Shown here one piece after another: positions 24,697 to 34,378 of a stretch of DNA of 64,000 nt. The position numbers were made by a program, and so were the translations under genes. The DNA comes from Gracilimonas sp. (GTDB lineage Bacteria > Bacteroidota > Rhodothermia > Balneolales > Balneolaceae). The stretch is from positions 124,001-188,000 of the forward strand of contig NZ_JABURM010000006.1 of NCBI RefSeq assembly GCF_014762685.1, given 5' to 3'. How positions within the stretch are numbered: position 1 is the stretch's first letter; the number at the start of each line of letters is the position of its first letter. Below the pieces are notes generated by a model. That model did no database searches and was not told the DNA's origin. It saw nothing but the letters and a program-made list of their open reading frames with translations.

Positions 24697-26535
24697 TTAT
24701 TTCTCAATGTAATTAAAAAGTTTGTGTTCAAGCTCATCAGGATTAAAAGGCTTGGTTACAAAATCATTCATCCCTGATGCATAAACCTTTTCACGCACCT
24801 CTTTCAAAGCCGCTGCTGTTAGTGCTATTATGGGTATTTTTCGCTTGTATGGGTCATCCAGTTTGCGAATATTTTCTGAAGCTTCATACCCGTCCATCTT
24901 CGGCATTTGAAGATCCATTAAAATCACATCATAATTATTTTCTTTTACCGCTTCTACTGCTTCCAGCCCATTGTCTACTACTTTCATTTCAACATTCCAT
25001 CGCTCAAGGAATCGCATCATTACTTTTTGATTAACCAGATTATCTTCAGCAAGTAATACTTTTAGTCCGCGAATACTTTGAGAACCCTTATTTTCATCAA
25101 AAACTTCAGAAACTTCTTTGTCGGAAGTACTCTTATCAAAAGTCAGTTCTACTATAAATGTACTGCCTTTACCCTCTTCACTTATCGCTGAAATTTTTCC
25201 ACCCTGCAACTCAGTGAGCTGTTTACTTATAGTAAGTCCTAAGCCCGTACCCCCAAATAACCGTTTAGTATCATGGCTGGCTTGAGTAAAACTATCGAAA
25301 ATTGTTTCAATTCTGTCTTTTTCAATTCCTATGCCGGTGTCTGAAATAGCAAACTGAAGACGAACGGCATCTTCATAATCACTCACAACCTCGACTTCTA
25401 ACCGAACTTCCCCTTCTTCCGTAAATTTCAGGGCATTACTGGCTAAATTATTCAATATCTGTGTAAGCCTGGCCGGATCACCGACTAACATATTCGGGAC
25501 TTCTTCTCCGATACTTGCGCTTAGATTTATTTCTTTATTTTGAGCCGTGGCTTTAAAGCTCTCAATAATTACATTGATTAACTTATTCAGCTCAAATTCA
25601 ATGTTTTCAAATTCAATTTTTCCGGCTTCAATTTTCGAGAAGTCCAGAATATCATCAATCAGTGACAAAAGAGTTTTACCGGAAAAATCCAGGATATTGA
25701 TCGGCTCAATCTGGTCCTTTCTTGGACTATCTTGCTTAAGTAAATGTGTCATGCCCAAAATAGCATTCATAGGCGTTCTGATTTCATGACTCATTGTAGC
25801 CAGGAATTCGGACTTGGCCTTGGTACTTTTCGCAAGCTGCTCTGTAGCCAATTCAAGCTGATTGATATACGTTTCCAGCTTTTCCTGTTTTAAGCTAAGT
25901 TCTTGATTCAGCTCCTGCTCTTTTTGCAGCAGCTCCATAGTTTGATGTTCTGCGCTTTCTTTGAATTGAGAAAATGTATTAAAAATGAGCCATGTTGTTA
26001 CAAAAGAACCGGTAAGTACCGCCCATCTCACCAAAGAAAACCCACTGTCGGACATACTAATGCGTTCAAAAATGATATAATCTAAAATAAAGTAGGAGAG
26101 AACAGAAAGCAGTATCCCAATATTTCGCAAATGAACCTGCGCATTATCAAACAAAAGTATAGACAAGCCCATCGCAGGAATAAAAAAGGCCTGAATCATT
26201 GCATCGTTGCCGAAAACCGAACTTAGAATAACAATACCGATATCAGCGTAGGCAATGAGCAGTATTTTGGCCGCTTTTTCGAAACCCTGGCGGGCAAGAA
26301 ATGGAATTAACAGAAAAGCGATCGCCTCTGACAAAAAGAACCATGTTAATGAAACAGATTCATTAATCTGGAATGCTACTAAAAATAACACGGAAACCCC
26401 TGCAAGGAAGAATGAAACGGAATTTAAGACCGTCATTCCCGCTTTCTTACCAACAACATCCTCCTCAGTCCTTAGGTCTTTACCCAAGGCGATGTCAGAA
26501 ATACCGGTGAGAGAAAATTTCTTACTCATATCCAT
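24697..26535 (-). CDS. Hybrid sensor histidine kinase/response regulator
   Basis: 612 residues. Six predicted membrane helices in the first 190 residues (for example NSVSFFLAGVSVLFLVAF, WFFLSEAIAFLLIPFLA, ILLIAYADIGIVILSSVF), then a coiled coil (~195-235). HisKA with FLATMSHEIRTPMNAILGM (phospho-His250). HATPase with NNLASNALKFTEEG, DTGIGI and GGTGLGLTISKQL. C-terminal receiver with phospho-acceptor Asp in DVILMDLQMPKMDGYEA and Lys in DFVTKPF. A hybrid kinase passes phosphate from His to its own Asp and then normally to a separate Hpt protein, which is not encoded in the window. Convergent with the GAF kinase gene. Confidence 0.93.
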   Translation of the reverse strand: MDMSKKFSLTGISDIALGKDLRTEEDVVGKKAGMTVLNSVSFFLAGVSVLFLVAFQINESVSLTWFFLSEAIAFLLIPFLARQGFEKAAKILLIAYADIGIVILSSVFGNDAMIQAFFIPAMGLSILLFDNAQVHLRNIGILLSVLSYFILDYIIFERISMSDSGFSLVRWAVLTGSFVTTWLIFNTFSQFKESAEHQTMELLQKEQELNQELSLKQEKLETYINQLELATEQLAKSTKAKSEFLATMSHEIRTPMNAILGMTHLLKQDSPRKDQIEPINILDFSGKTLLSLIDDILDFSKIEAGKIEFENIEFELNKLINVIIESFKATAQNKEINLSASIGEEVPNMLVGDPARLTQILNNLASNALKFTEEGEVRLEVEVVSDYEDAVRLQFAISDTGIGIEKDRIETIFDSFTQASHDTKRLFGGTGLGLTISKQLTELQGGKISAISEEGKGSTFIVELTFDKSTSDKEVSEVFDENKGSQSIRGLKVLLAEDNLVNQKVMMRFLERWNVEMKVVDNGLEAVEAVKENNYDVILMDLQMPKMDGYEASENIRKLDDPYKRKIPIIALTAAALKEVREKVYASGMNDFVTKPFNPDELEHKLFNYIEK

Positions 26536-26590
26536 TTTTAATCCCCATTAGAGGGGAATTAACCGAATTATTTTGAACCTTACAATTAGA

Positions 26591-27019
26591 TTACGATAAC
26601 GTTTTTTGGGATTTAAAGGCCATGGCATAGATTTTCATCTGTTTTACCATAGAAACCAAACCATTTGCGCGAGTAGGTGACAAATGCTTGGCCATCCCAA
26701 TTTTGTCGATGAATGACGGAGGAGTGTTAAGTATCACATCCGGTTCCCTGTTCGAGTAAAAGCGGATCATCAGTGAAACCAAGCCTTTGGTGATAGCTGC
26801 ATCGCTGTCGGCCTTAAATATGACTTTACCATCTTCCATTTGAGCAGTTAGCCAAACCTGACTTTGACAGCCTTTAACAAGGTTTTCCTCCACTTTAGCC
26901 TCTTCCGGAATGGGATCCAGCTTATCACCCAGCTTTATAATATACTTATATCTCTCCGGCCAGTCCTGAAGCAGTTCAAACTCTCTAACAATCCTTTCTT
27001 CTGTTTCTTGAATATCCAT
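26591..27019 (-). CDS. sufE: SufE family cysteine desulfurase sulfur acceptor
   Basis: 142 residues, standard length. The sulfur-accepting cysteine is Cys51 in KGCQSQVWL. Typical SufE features follow: ADSDAAITKGLVSLMIRFYS and SPTRANGLVSMVKQMK. SufE accepts persulfide from SufS and stimulates Fe-S cluster assembly in the cytoplasm. SufS and the rest of the suf genes are not in this window. The gene lies 55 nt upstream of the hybrid kinase gene on the same strand; a functional link is not evident. Confidence 0.95.
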   Translation of the reverse strand: MDIQETEERIVREFELLQDWPERYKYIIKLGDKLDPIPEEAKVEENLVKGCQSQVWLTAQMEDGKVIFKADSDAAITKGLVSLMIRFYSNREPDVILNTPPSFIDKIGMAKHLSPTRANGLVSMVKQMKIYAMAFKSQKTLS

Positions 27020-27059
27020 TTTTATTTTGAATATAAGGCTTCACCTATTCCCCATAAAG

Positions 27060-27090
27060 AAAAAGCCCACACTTAGGCGGGCTTTTTTTT
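27060..27090 (-). terminator. Intrinsic terminator after the PAS-only gene
   Basis: AAAAAGCCC (27060-27068) pairs with GGGCTTTTT (27079-27087), loop of ten bases. A- and T-runs on both sides allow function in either direction; it lies between the PAS protein and sufE, both on the minus strand. Confidence 0.7.
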
Positions 27091-27109
27091 AACAACAATA
27101 AGATATTGC

Positions 27110-28375
27110 TCAGTTTTCGACTTCTAATTCAATTACAGCCACACTTTTTACACTTTCTACTACTTCACCGCTTGAGCCATAATCCGGTTTAAAAGATTGT
27201 ATTACGGAAATATAATCCCCTTCTGAAGTTTTGTACTTACAGCTTATACTCGAAGGGGTTCCGTTAAATGCTTTTTCAAGTGCCTTTTCGATATCACTCA
27301 GGTCATCAGCATGTATTACATCCTTTACCCCATTACCTAAAATCGTATCCGGATCGAGGCCGGTTACACTCTTAAAACTATCGGAAACAAATTTGCAGCC
27401 GGTTTCACCATCTTCAGTGATAACAAATCGCAACGAAAATTCATCTTTTTTGCCAACTATATCCTCAAATTCACTTTTTTTCCTTTTAAGCGTTTCAACA
27501 ATACGATTTCGTAACGATATATTATCGAAATGTACCCGTATAATTGTCTCATCATTGCTAACAAAATAGTTGATGTTGCCTTCCAGCTTTACTTCATCCC
27601 CGTCTTTTTGAATAAATTTCCATGGGTATGACTCATCTTCAACCTTTTTTGAATCAAAATCAGCAAATAAGTTTTTCAGCTCTTTCTGATCGTCATCAGA
27701 AACCAAATCCCAGATTTTAACGGTTTTCAGCTCATCCGCATCATACCCCAATAAATTCTTAAAAGAATTATTTGAGGCAATGATATTGCCTTGAATGTCT
27801 AAATCAACATAAGTCTTTTTAGACTCCTCTATCAGATTGTCAAAATCGAGGTTGGCATCAAATATTAATTTACTCGACTCCTTACGGTCAGTAATATCCC
27901 GTTGATAAGAAACCCAGTGAGTAATTTCTCCATTCTTATTGGTAAGCGGATGTATATCCCATTGATTTACAAATTCACTACCGTCTTTTTTATAGTTGAC
28001 CGTATGCCCAAAAAAAGCCTGACCTTCAATAAGCCGTTCCTTAAGTCTGTCCAATACATGGCGATCTGTCTTCTCTCCCTGTAAAATCCTCGGGGTTTTT
28101 CCCAATACCTCTTCTTTTGTATATCCCGTCATTTTTGTAAATCCATCATTTACATAAACAATTTTAGGCCCGGGTTTTTCAAGATCCAGCTCTGTAATGA
28201 GAATTGAATCATAGTCATGCTTTATCGCTTGCTCTACCAGCGAAAGCTGCTTTTTCACTTCTTCATAGTGTTGGTAAAGTTCCCCAAATATTTCTTCAAG
28301 TTTAGAAAATGAGGCTTCATCTTTACTGCATTTCTTCAGCTGATCTAAAATCTGATGGTCTAACTTCTGATCCAT
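27110..28375 (-). CDS. PAS-only signalling protein (three PAS domains, first LOV-like)
   Basis: 421 residues, soluble, with no kinase, cyclase or DNA-binding domain. A helical N-terminus (~1-45) is followed by PAS1 (~50-165), PAS2 (~175-290) and PAS3 (~305-415). PAS1 has a LOV-like core (YVNDGFTKMTGYTKEEVLGKT then RILQGEKTD), but the photoactive Cys of GxNCRFLQ is replaced by Pro (GKTPRILQ), so a flavin-adduct photoreceptor is unlikely. PAS2 and PAS3 are ordinary. A protein with sensors only may pass signals to one of the neighbouring kinases, as a hypothesis. A TTACTTAG box lies within 30 nt of its start. Confidence 0.85.
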   Translation of the reverse strand: MDQKLDHQILDQLKKCSKDEASFSKLEEIFGELYQHYEEVKKQLSLVEQAIKHDYDSILITELDLEKPGPKIVYVNDGFTKMTGYTKEEVLGKTPRILQGEKTDRHVLDRLKERLIEGQAFFGHTVNYKKDGSEFVNQWDIHPLTNKNGEITHWVSYQRDITDRKESSKLIFDANLDFDNLIEESKKTYVDLDIQGNIIASNNSFKNLLGYDADELKTVKIWDLVSDDDQKELKNLFADFDSKKVEDESYPWKFIQKDGDEVKLEGNINYFVSNDETIIRVHFDNISLRNRIVETLKRKKSEFEDIVGKKDEFSLRFVITEDGETGCKFVSDSFKSVTGLDPDTILGNGVKDVIHADDLSDIEKALEKAFNGTPSSISCKYKTSEGDYISVIQSFKPDYGSSGEVVESVKSVAVIELEVEN

Positions 28376-28497
28376 TTTTATTTAATTGATTTGTCTAAGT
28401 AAGAGAGATGTCGGTGTTCTGCCAAACATAAACTCTGTCAACTACAACATCATTCCATTTTCTGGAATTTTTTTTAAATAAATACTATGTTATTAGT

Positions 28498-29286
28498 ATG
28501 TTTTATTTTCTTCACAATATCCTGCTTTTTTTGCTGCTTGTACTTTCCGTGAATAGTTGCTCCTTTTTCAAAAACACACCAACTATTTCCAAGCCCGAAA
28601 TGGTTTTTGTAAAAGGAGGCACTTTCATCATGGGAGATGTTATCGACAGTACCAATGACGATGCCCTTCCCTTGCATGAGGTAACTTTAGATAACTTTTA
28701 TATCGGAAAGTATGAAGTTACTTACAAACAATACGATGATTTTGCCTTAGCTACAAACCGAGCTCTTCCAAATGACAGAAATTACGGGCGCGAGAAAAGA
28801 GCGGTTGTGTATGTGAATTGGTATGACGCCCGGGCATTTTGTAACTATTGGGACTGGCGGCTTCCAACTGAAGCAGAATGGGAATATGCTGCCCGCTCAG
28901 GGGGTAAACTAACTCCATATTCGGGAACCAATACCCCGGACTCTTTGGAATTATATGCTGTAACCTCCAACTCGGATATCAATTTTTCCTACCCGGTTGG
29001 CAGTAAAAAGCCAAACGAACTGGGTTTGTATGATATGAGCGGGAATGTACTTGAGTATGTTGGCTCTTTTTATCAACACTACTCTGCGCCGGACAGTCTT
29101 TATGATCTGGAAAACAGGGGAGTACGAATCATCAGAGGCGGAAGTTTTGAGGAGGAAATCGAAGTTAACCGGACCTATTGGCGGGTTGGAACTTATGATT
29201 TAATGGTACATAACGATGTTGGATTCCGGTGTGCCATCACTCAAGAAGAGCTAAATAATTCAGGGTTTCTCAAAGGCATGTTTTAA
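28498..29286 (+). CDS. Lipoprotein with formylglycine-generating-enzyme-like (sulfatase-modifying factor) domain
   Basis: 262 residues with lipoprotein signal (ILLFLLLVLSVNSC, Cys21). The mature part is an FGE/SUMF1-type domain: FVKGGTFIMGD, YIGKYEVTYKQYDDF, VYVNWYDARAFCNYWDWRLPTEAEWEYAARSG, GLYDMSGNVLEYVGSF, IIRGGSF, VGFRCAI. The Cys pair that makes true formylglycine-generating enzymes active is not seen: the segment after RGGSF reads EEEIEVNRTYWRVGTYD. It is therefore more likely a structural or binding homologue such as the gliding-type lipoproteins of Bacteroidota. Monocistronic; the ATG is at 28498. Confidence 0.85.
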   Translation: MFYFLHNILLFLLLVLSVNSCSFFKNTPTISKPEMVFVKGGTFIMGDVIDSTNDDALPLHEVTLDNFYIGKYEVTYKQYDDFALATNRALPNDRNYGREKRAVVYVNWYDARAFCNYWDWRLPTEAEWEYAARSGGKLTPYSGTNTPDSLELYAVTSNSDINFSYPVGSKKPNELGLYDMSGNVLEYVGSFYQHYSAPDSLYDLENRGVRIIRGGSFEEEIEVNRTYWRVGTYDLMVHNDVGFRCAITQEELNNSGFLKGMF

Positions 29287-29311
29287 AACAAAACCGAATA
29301 GACGTTAAAAT

Positions 29312-29337
29312 AAAAAGGGGGCCGAAGCCCCCTTTTT
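29312..29337. terminator. Bidirectional intrinsic terminator
   Basis: AAAAAGGGGGC (29312-29322), loop CGAA, GCCCCCTTTTT (29327-29337). Perfect stem with A- and T-tails, serving the convergent FGE-like and acyl-CoA dehydrogenase genes. Confidence 0.92.
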
Positions 29338-29346
29338 CTCACTCAC

Positions 29347-30510
29347 TCATCGAAGTAGCAACTTAGCAATTGTGCTGAGCTGCATGTTCGTTGTACCCTC
29401 GTAGATCTTACCGATCTTAGAATCACGGTAATATTTCTCTACGGGATATTCTTTCACATATCCGTATCCTCCAAATAAATCGATAGCTTGCGAACTTACA
29501 CTTTCAGCCACCTCAGAGGAATAGAACTTAGCCATTGCGGCTTCTTTCAAAAATTTTTGACCACTCATCTTAATGCGTGCTGCATTATATACCAATAAAC
29601 GGGCAGTTTCAATATCTGTTGCCATGCGTGCCAGCTGAAACTGAACACCTTGAAAGTCGGAAATAGCTTTCCCAAACTGCTTTCGTTCCTGTACATAAGC
29701 CAAAGCTGCATCAAAAGCACCCTGGGCAACTCCGATCATTTGAGCACCAATTCCAATACGGCCCTCATTTAATGTTTCAATGGCTACTTTATATCCTTTT
29801 CCTACTTCACCTAACACATTTTCTTTGGGAACACGGCAATCTTCCAATAAAATTTCACATGTGGAACTGGCTCGTATCCCCAACTTATTTTCTTTTTTGG
29901 AGACTGAAAAGCCTTCCATGCCCCGTTCCACCACAAAAGCCGTTATTCCTTTATATCCGGCCTCCGGATTTATATTTGCAAACACAAGAAAGATATCGGC
30001 TTCATTTGCATTAGTAATCCATAATTTGGTTCCATTAAGTACAAAATGATCTCCATCTTCCTTAGCCGCTGTTTTAAGGGCGAATGCATCACTTCCCGAT
30101 CCGGCTTCTGACAAACAATATGCCCCCACTTTTTCGGTAGCTAATTGTGGTAAATATTTTTCTTTGAGGTGATCTGAAGCAAAGTTAATAAAGGCATTAT
30201 TCACCAATGTGTTCTGTACATCCATGAAAACACCGGCTGAAGCATCGACGCGGGAAATTTGCTCGATGGCAACAACAGACATCATAAAAGTTCCGCCTCC
30301 ACCGGCATAACGCTCAGGAATATCGATTCCCATCAAGCCCATTTCAAAAAACTGTTTGATTAAATCGGGATCAAGTTTGGCCTTTTCATCCATCTCTTCT
30401 ACCAAAGGCTTTATTGAAGCTTCGGCAAAATCAGCAGCTGCTTCTTTTAGCATTTGTTCATCTTCGGTGAGCTGTGTTAAAGGCGGAATTAATTGCTCCG
30501 TTTGTTCCAT
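29347..30510 (-). CDS. Acyl-CoA dehydrogenase, short/branched-chain type
   Basis: 387 residues, typical of the FAD-dependent family. Visible signatures: AYCLSEAGSGSDAFALKT and WITNANEADIFLVFA (flavin and substrate contacts), QFGKAISDFQGVQFQLA and the C-terminal IYEGTTNMQ, whose Glu is the catalytic base in short- and branched-chain members. It introduces a trans-2,3 double bond in acyl-CoA and passes electrons to ETF. Similarity is closest to the 2-methylbutyryl/short-branched-chain group, by pattern only. Divergent from mutA-mutB-meaB, which handles the propionyl-CoA made from such substrates, so a joint role in branched-chain amino acid or odd-chain catabolism is likely. Confidence 0.93.
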   Translation of the reverse strand: MEQTEQLIPPLTQLTEDEQMLKEAAADFAEASIKPLVEEMDEKAKLDPDLIKQFFEMGLMGIDIPERYAGGGGTFMMSVVAIEQISRVDASAGVFMDVQNTLVNNAFINFASDHLKEKYLPQLATEKVGAYCLSEAGSGSDAFALKTAAKEDGDHFVLNGTKLWITNANEADIFLVFANINPEAGYKGITAFVVERGMEGFSVSKKENKLGIRASSTCEILLEDCRVPKENVLGEVGKGYKVAIETLNEGRIGIGAQMIGVAQGAFDAALAYVQERKQFGKAISDFQGVQFQLARMATDIETARLLVYNAARIKMSGQKFLKEAAMAKFYSSEVAESVSSQAIDLFGGYGYVKEYPVEKYYRDSKIGKIYEGTTNMQLSTIAKLLLR

Positions 30511-30598
30511 CTATAAAGTAAGTGAGTTGGTTTGGGGTAAAAATTGATCAGAATATACAAATTGTAAGCGCTTTTTTACTAATTAAAACGGTATTTTT

Positions 30599-30610
30599 TA
30601 ACTGCAGTTA
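30599..30610. promoter_or_regulatory. Palindrome TAACTGCAGTTA in the divergent promoter region
   Basis: A perfect 12-bp dyad in the 165-bp region between the acyl-CoA dehydrogenase and mutA starts. Its position between two divergent, metabolically linked genes fits a shared operator, but no regulator is known from the window. Confidence 0.3.
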
Positions 30611-30675
30611 GTAAAGAACTTCTGACCTCTTTATTTTGACCTAAAATAAAAAGACTACAAACACATACAGCTGTT

Positions 30676-32085
30676 TTGGAAAAACTGGATTTTAAGGACG
30701 ATCTTGATTTTAACGAGTTTCCTTCAGTTTCAATTGATGAGTGGGAAGCTGTAATTGAAGCAGATTTAAAAGGAAAAAATTATAAAGAAGTGTTGCGCTG
30801 GTCCCCGGAAGAAGGGCTCGATGCTTTACCTTTCTACCGAAAGGATCACTTAAAAAATATTCATCAAAACGCGAATCCTGTTCGCAGCTCCGGATCTTGG
30901 AATATTATTGAGCCTGTTGATGATGCTGACATTAGCACAGCCAATTCGCTTGCGTTAGAAGCACTTGAAAATGGGGCTTCAGGCTTGAATTTTAACTTGA
31001 AAGCCGAACGTTTCTCCACACGCAACGACCTCGAGCAACTTTTAGAGAATGTTCAAATTGATATTATTACACTCAAATTCGGACCTTCGCTTTCAATTCC
31101 ACAAATAGCTAAATGGGTAAACGAAATTTGCAAAGAGCGTAACCTGGAATCGAAAAAATACGATATCCACTTTTCCTTTGACCCCTTTTCTAATGCCCTC
31201 CAAACCGGCAAACTGGCAGCTAAAAAAGACCTTCAACATATACTGAAGGAATTTGAAAGCTCTTTTAAATACTGTTTGGTTGACTCTGCCCCGTATGGCA
31301 ATTCAGGCGCTACCGTCATTCAACAAATTGCTTTTGCGTTGGCGGCAGGAAATGAATTTTTAGGGTTAGGAGAAAATACAGACACATCCGGGCATACCTA
31401 TTTTAACTTTTCAGCCGGTCCTCATTACTTTCCCGAAATTGCCAAATACCGTGCATTCAAATTGATGTGGAAGCAGGTTCTGCAAGAATATAAGGTTGAA
31501 GATTCTCGCTTTTCAATTCACGCCGAAACAGCTTTGTGGAATAAATCTAGAACCGATGCACACAATAACATGATCCGTACCACTACCGAAGCCATGTCTG
31601 CCGCTTTGGGTGGGTGTGATGCCGTCACGGTTCACCGTTATGATAAACATTTTGAAAAAGCATCCGGTTTCTCCTCACGTATCGCCCGAAACATCCAGCT
31701 CATTTTACAAGAAGAAGCCTATCTCAATAAGGTAGCTGATCCGGGAGCCGGTTCTTATTATATCGAAGTTTTAACAGATAAAATAGCCCGAGAAAGTTGG
31801 GAATTGTTCCAGAAAATTGAAAGCAAAGGCGGATTTTATGAATGCATTAAAAGCGGATTTATTCAAAGTGAGATCAACAAGTCTAAGGAAGAAAAAATCT
31901 CAGCCTACAAAGAAAAGCAAAAGGTATTGGTGGGAGTGAATAAGTACACGCCGGGGAAAATTCAAAATTCAAAATTCAAAATTCAAAATTTGGGAGATTT
32001 TGAATTTTCAGGCGGTTCCTTCTTAGACATTCAAAAAATTGAGCCTTTAAATATTGAGGCTGTACTTCAAATGGGAGAAGGATAA
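30676..32085 (+). CDS. mutA: Methylmalonyl-CoA mutase small subunit
   Basis: 469 residues from a TTG start (TTGGAAAAACTGGAT); no ATG is near. It has the TIM-barrel substrate domain of Mut[21 protein letters not shown], then [62 protein letters not shown] and [11 protein letters not shown]. Usual small subunits are 600 or more residues and carry a degenerate cobalamin domain; here the C-terminal domain is missing. Near the end a run of AAAATTC heptamers encodes [12 protein letters not shown], an apparent insertion. The stop overlaps the mutB start (TAATG). It forms the heterodimer with MutB that interconverts succinyl-CoA and methylmalonyl-CoA. Confidence 0.93.
   Translation: MEKLDFKDDLDFNEFPSVSIDEWEAVIEADLKGKNYKEVLRWSPEEGLDALPFYRKDHLKNIHQNANPVRSSGSWNIIEPVDDADISTANSLALEALENGASGLNFNLKAERFSTRNDLEQLLENVQIDIITLKFGPSLSIPQIAKWVNEICKERNLESKKYDIHFSFDPFSNALQTGKLAAKKDLQHILKEFESSFKYCLVDSAPYGNSGATVIQQIAFALAAGNEFLGLGENTDTSGHTYFNFSAGPHYFPEIAKYRAFKLMWKQVLQEYKVEDSRFSIHAETALWNKSRTDAHNNMIRTTTEAMSAALGGCDAVTVHRYDKHFEKASGFSSRIARNIQLILQEEAYLNKVADPGAGSYYIEVLTDKIARESWELFQKIESKGGFYECIKSGFIQSEINKSKEEKISAYKEKQKVLVGVNKYTPGKIQNSKFKIQNLGDFEFSGGSFLDIQKIEPLNIEAVLQMGEG
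31957..31990 (+). repeat. Heptamer tandem repeat (AAAATTC) inside mutA
   Basis: Four exact AAAATTC units (31957-31984) plus a partial one. As the unit is 7 bp, three units fill seven codons and the frame is kept. Two units of the same string also occur at 49283-49298. Such AT-rich heptamers resemble the short tandemly repeated repetitive sequences known from cyanobacteria. Confidence 0.8.
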
Positions 32086-34229
32086 TGAAGAAAGATTTTT
32101 CAAAAATCAGTTTAAATCTTCCGTCAGATGAGAAATCAAACGGAGCCTCTGATTCCAAGTGGGAAACTCCCGAACAAATTCCGGTTAAGCCAAAATTTTT
32201 CCAAAGTGACATTAAAAAACTGGGGCATCTGAATTATGCTGCAGGAATTCCGCCTTACCTCCGCGGGCCTTATTCAACTATGTATGCCGTTCGGCCGTGG
32301 ACGATCCGGCAGTATGCCGGCTTTTCGACGGCTGAAGAATCCAATGCCTTTTACCGAAGGAACTTGGAAGCCGGCCAAAAAGGCCTTTCCGTAGCTTTTG
32401 ATTTAGCCACCCACCGAGGTTACGATTCTGACCACCCCAGGGTATCCGGAGATGTCGGTAAAGCCGGTGTTGCCATTGATTCTGTGGAAGACATGAAAAT
32501 CCTCTTTGATCAAATACCGCTGAATAAAATGTCGGTGTCCATGACTATGAACGGTGCTGTAATTCCGGTTATGGCTTTTTATATCGTAGCTGCTGAAGAA
32601 CAAGGAGTAAAACCGGAACAGCTGGCCGGAACGATTCAGAACGATATTCTGAAAGAATTTATGGTGCGGAACACCTATATATATCCGCCTGAACCTTCCA
32701 TGAAAATCATCGGGGATATTTTTGAATATACTTCCCAAAATATGCCGCGGTTTAATTCCATTTCCATCAGCGGGTATCATATGCAGGAAGCCGGGGCTAC
32801 TTGTGATATAGAGCTGGCTTATACCCTGGCCGACGGACTGGAATACCTGCGGACCGGAATTGATGCAGGGATGGATATTGATGAATTTGCCCCCCGGATT
32901 TCATTTTTCTGGGCTATTGGGATGAATCATTTTATGGAAATTGCAAAAATGCGGGCCGCTCGATTGTTATGGGCTAAAATTGTGAAGTCCTTCAACCCGA
33001 AAAATAAAAAATCGCTTTCACTGCGAACGCATTGCCAAACTTCAGGCTGGAGCCTTACCGAGCAGGACCCATTTAATAATGTGGCAAGAACAACCGTAGA
33101 GGCAATGGCCGCAGCACTGGGTCACACTCAATCTCTCCACACCAATGCCTTAGATGAAGCCATTGCATTACCTACCGACTTCTCGGCCCGTATAGCGCGA
33201 AATACGCAGTTATACCTTCAGGAAGAAACCGGCATCACCAAAGCAGTGGATCCGTGGGCAGGTTCTTATTATGTAGAATATCTCACGGACAAAATTGCCC
33301 GGCGTGCCTGGGAATTGATTGGCGAAGTAGAAGAATTGGGAGGAATGGCTAAAGCCATTGAGACCGGACTCCCCAAAATGCGCATAGAAGAAGCGGCTGC
33401 CCGGAAACAAGCACGCATAGATTCCGGAAAAGACACCATTGTCGGCATTAATAAATACCAAACCGATGAAAAGTCAGAAATTGATGTACTGGAAGTGGAT
33501 AACGTGAAAGTGCGAAAATCTCAGATTGAGCGCATCAATAAAATGAAAGCAGACCGAAACGATAAAAACGTACAACGAGCACTTGATAAACTTACCAAAT
33601 GTGCTGAATCCGGTGATGGAAATTTATTAGCTTTGGCAGTTGATGCCGCCCGCGAGCGAGCAACTCTTGGCGAAATCTCTGATGCCATGGAAAAATCATT
33701 CGGGCGATATAAAGCAACCATAAAATCTATTTCCGGCGTGTATTCTTCTGAATTGAAAAATAATGATCAGTTTAAAGCAGCCTTAAACCTGGCCGATAAA
33801 TTTGCCGAGCTGGATGGAAGGCGCCCGAGAATTATGGTGGCTAAAATGGGTCAGGATGGTCACGACCGCGGTGCTAAGGTTATTTCAACCAGCTTTGCCG
33901 ATTTGGGCTTTGATGTGGATATCGGGCCGCTCTTCCAAACTCCTGAAGAAGCCGCAAAACAAGCTATTGAAAATGATGTGCATATTTTAGGGGTCTCCAG
34001 TCTGGCAGGTGGACACAAAACTCTGGTTCCCCAGGTTATTGATGAACTAAAAAAGCACGGTCGCGATGATATTATTGTTATTGCCGGCGGCGTAATTCCC
34101 CAACAAGACTATGACTTCTTGTATGACGCCGGAGTAACAGCTGTATTTGGGCCCGGAACCGTCATTCCAAAAGCAGCCAAACAAATTTTAGATGTGTTGA
34201 TAGAGAATTATTCCAATGGACTGGATTGA
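32085..34229 (+). CDS. mutB: Methylmalonyl-CoA mutase large (catalytic) subunit
   Basis: 714 residues, the usual length. The substrate-binding barrel includes [37 protein letters not shown] and [17 protein letters not shown]. The C-terminal cobalamin-binding domain has [12 protein letters not shown], with His as lower ligand (DxHxxG), plus [16 protein letters not shown] and [19 protein letters not shown]. The adenosylcobalamin-dependent enzyme rearranges (R)-methylmalonyl-CoA and succinyl-CoA in the cytoplasm. Translationally coupled to mutA; meaB follows after 149 nt that contain palindromic elements. Confidence 0.98.
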   Translation: MKKDFSKISLNLPSDEKSNGASDSKWETPEQIPVKPKFFQSDIKKLGHLNYAAGIPPYLRGPYSTMYAVRPWTIRQYAGFSTAEESNAFYRRNLEAGQKGLSVAFDLATHRGYDSDHPRVSGDVGKAGVAIDSVEDMKILFDQIPLNKMSVSMTMNGAVIPVMAFYIVAAEEQGVKPEQLAGTIQNDILKEFMVRNTYIYPPEPSMKIIGDIFEYTSQNMPRFNSISISGYHMQEAGATCDIELAYTLADGLEYLRTGIDAGMDIDEFAPRISFFWAIGMNHFMEIAKMRAARLLWAKIVKSFNPKNKKSLSLRTHCQTSGWSLTEQDPFNNVARTTVEAMAAALGHTQSLHTNALDEAIALPTDFSARIARNTQLYLQEETGITKAVDPWAGSYYVEYLTDKIARRAWELIGEVEELGGMAKAIETGLPKMRIEEAAARKQARIDSGKDTIVGINKYQTDEKSEIDVLEVDNVKVRKSQIERINKMKADRNDKNVQRALDKLTKCAESGDGNLLALAVDAARERATLGEISDAMEKSFGRYKATIKSISGVYSSELKNNDQFKAALNLADKFAELDGRRPRIMVAKMGQDGHDRGAKVISTSFADLGFDVDIGPLFQTPEEAAKQAIENDVHILGVSSLAGGHKTLVPQVIDELKKHGRDDIIVIAGGVIPQQDYDFLYDAGVTAVFGPGTVIPKAAKQILDVLIENYSNGLD

Positions 34230-34254
34230 TCGATCTTCTTCAGCTCCTTCCATT

Positions 34255-34367
34255 CGCTCCAATGCGGAGCGCAGGAGCGAGGACGAAATATTGCCCTTAC
34301 TAACTTTTCCAAAGTTAGTAAGAATCCTCTGCCAACTTCCATTTCCCGGTAACTTTGGAAAAGTTAC
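34255..34367. repeat. Palindromic (BIME/REP-like) elements between mutB and meaB
   Basis: Three hairpins: CGCTCC-AATGC-GGAGCG (34255-34271); TTACTAACTTT-TCC-AAAGTTAGTAA (34297-34321); GTAACTTT-GGA-AAAGTTAC (34349-34367). The second and third are inverted copies of one another (TAACTTT core, loop TCC versus GGA), so the intervening RNA could also close into a larger hairpin. GCAGGAGCGAGG (34271-34282) recalls the AACGAGG at the edge of other palindromes here. The last stem ends one base before the meaB ribosome binding site. Confidence 0.6.
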
Positions 34368-34378
34368 AGGAGGGAAAT

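Noticed and set aside
31957-31990. AAAATTC array considered as a possible CRISPR-like or IS end structure
   Set aside because: Units are 7 bp without spacers and the reading frame is kept; simple tandem repetition explains it.
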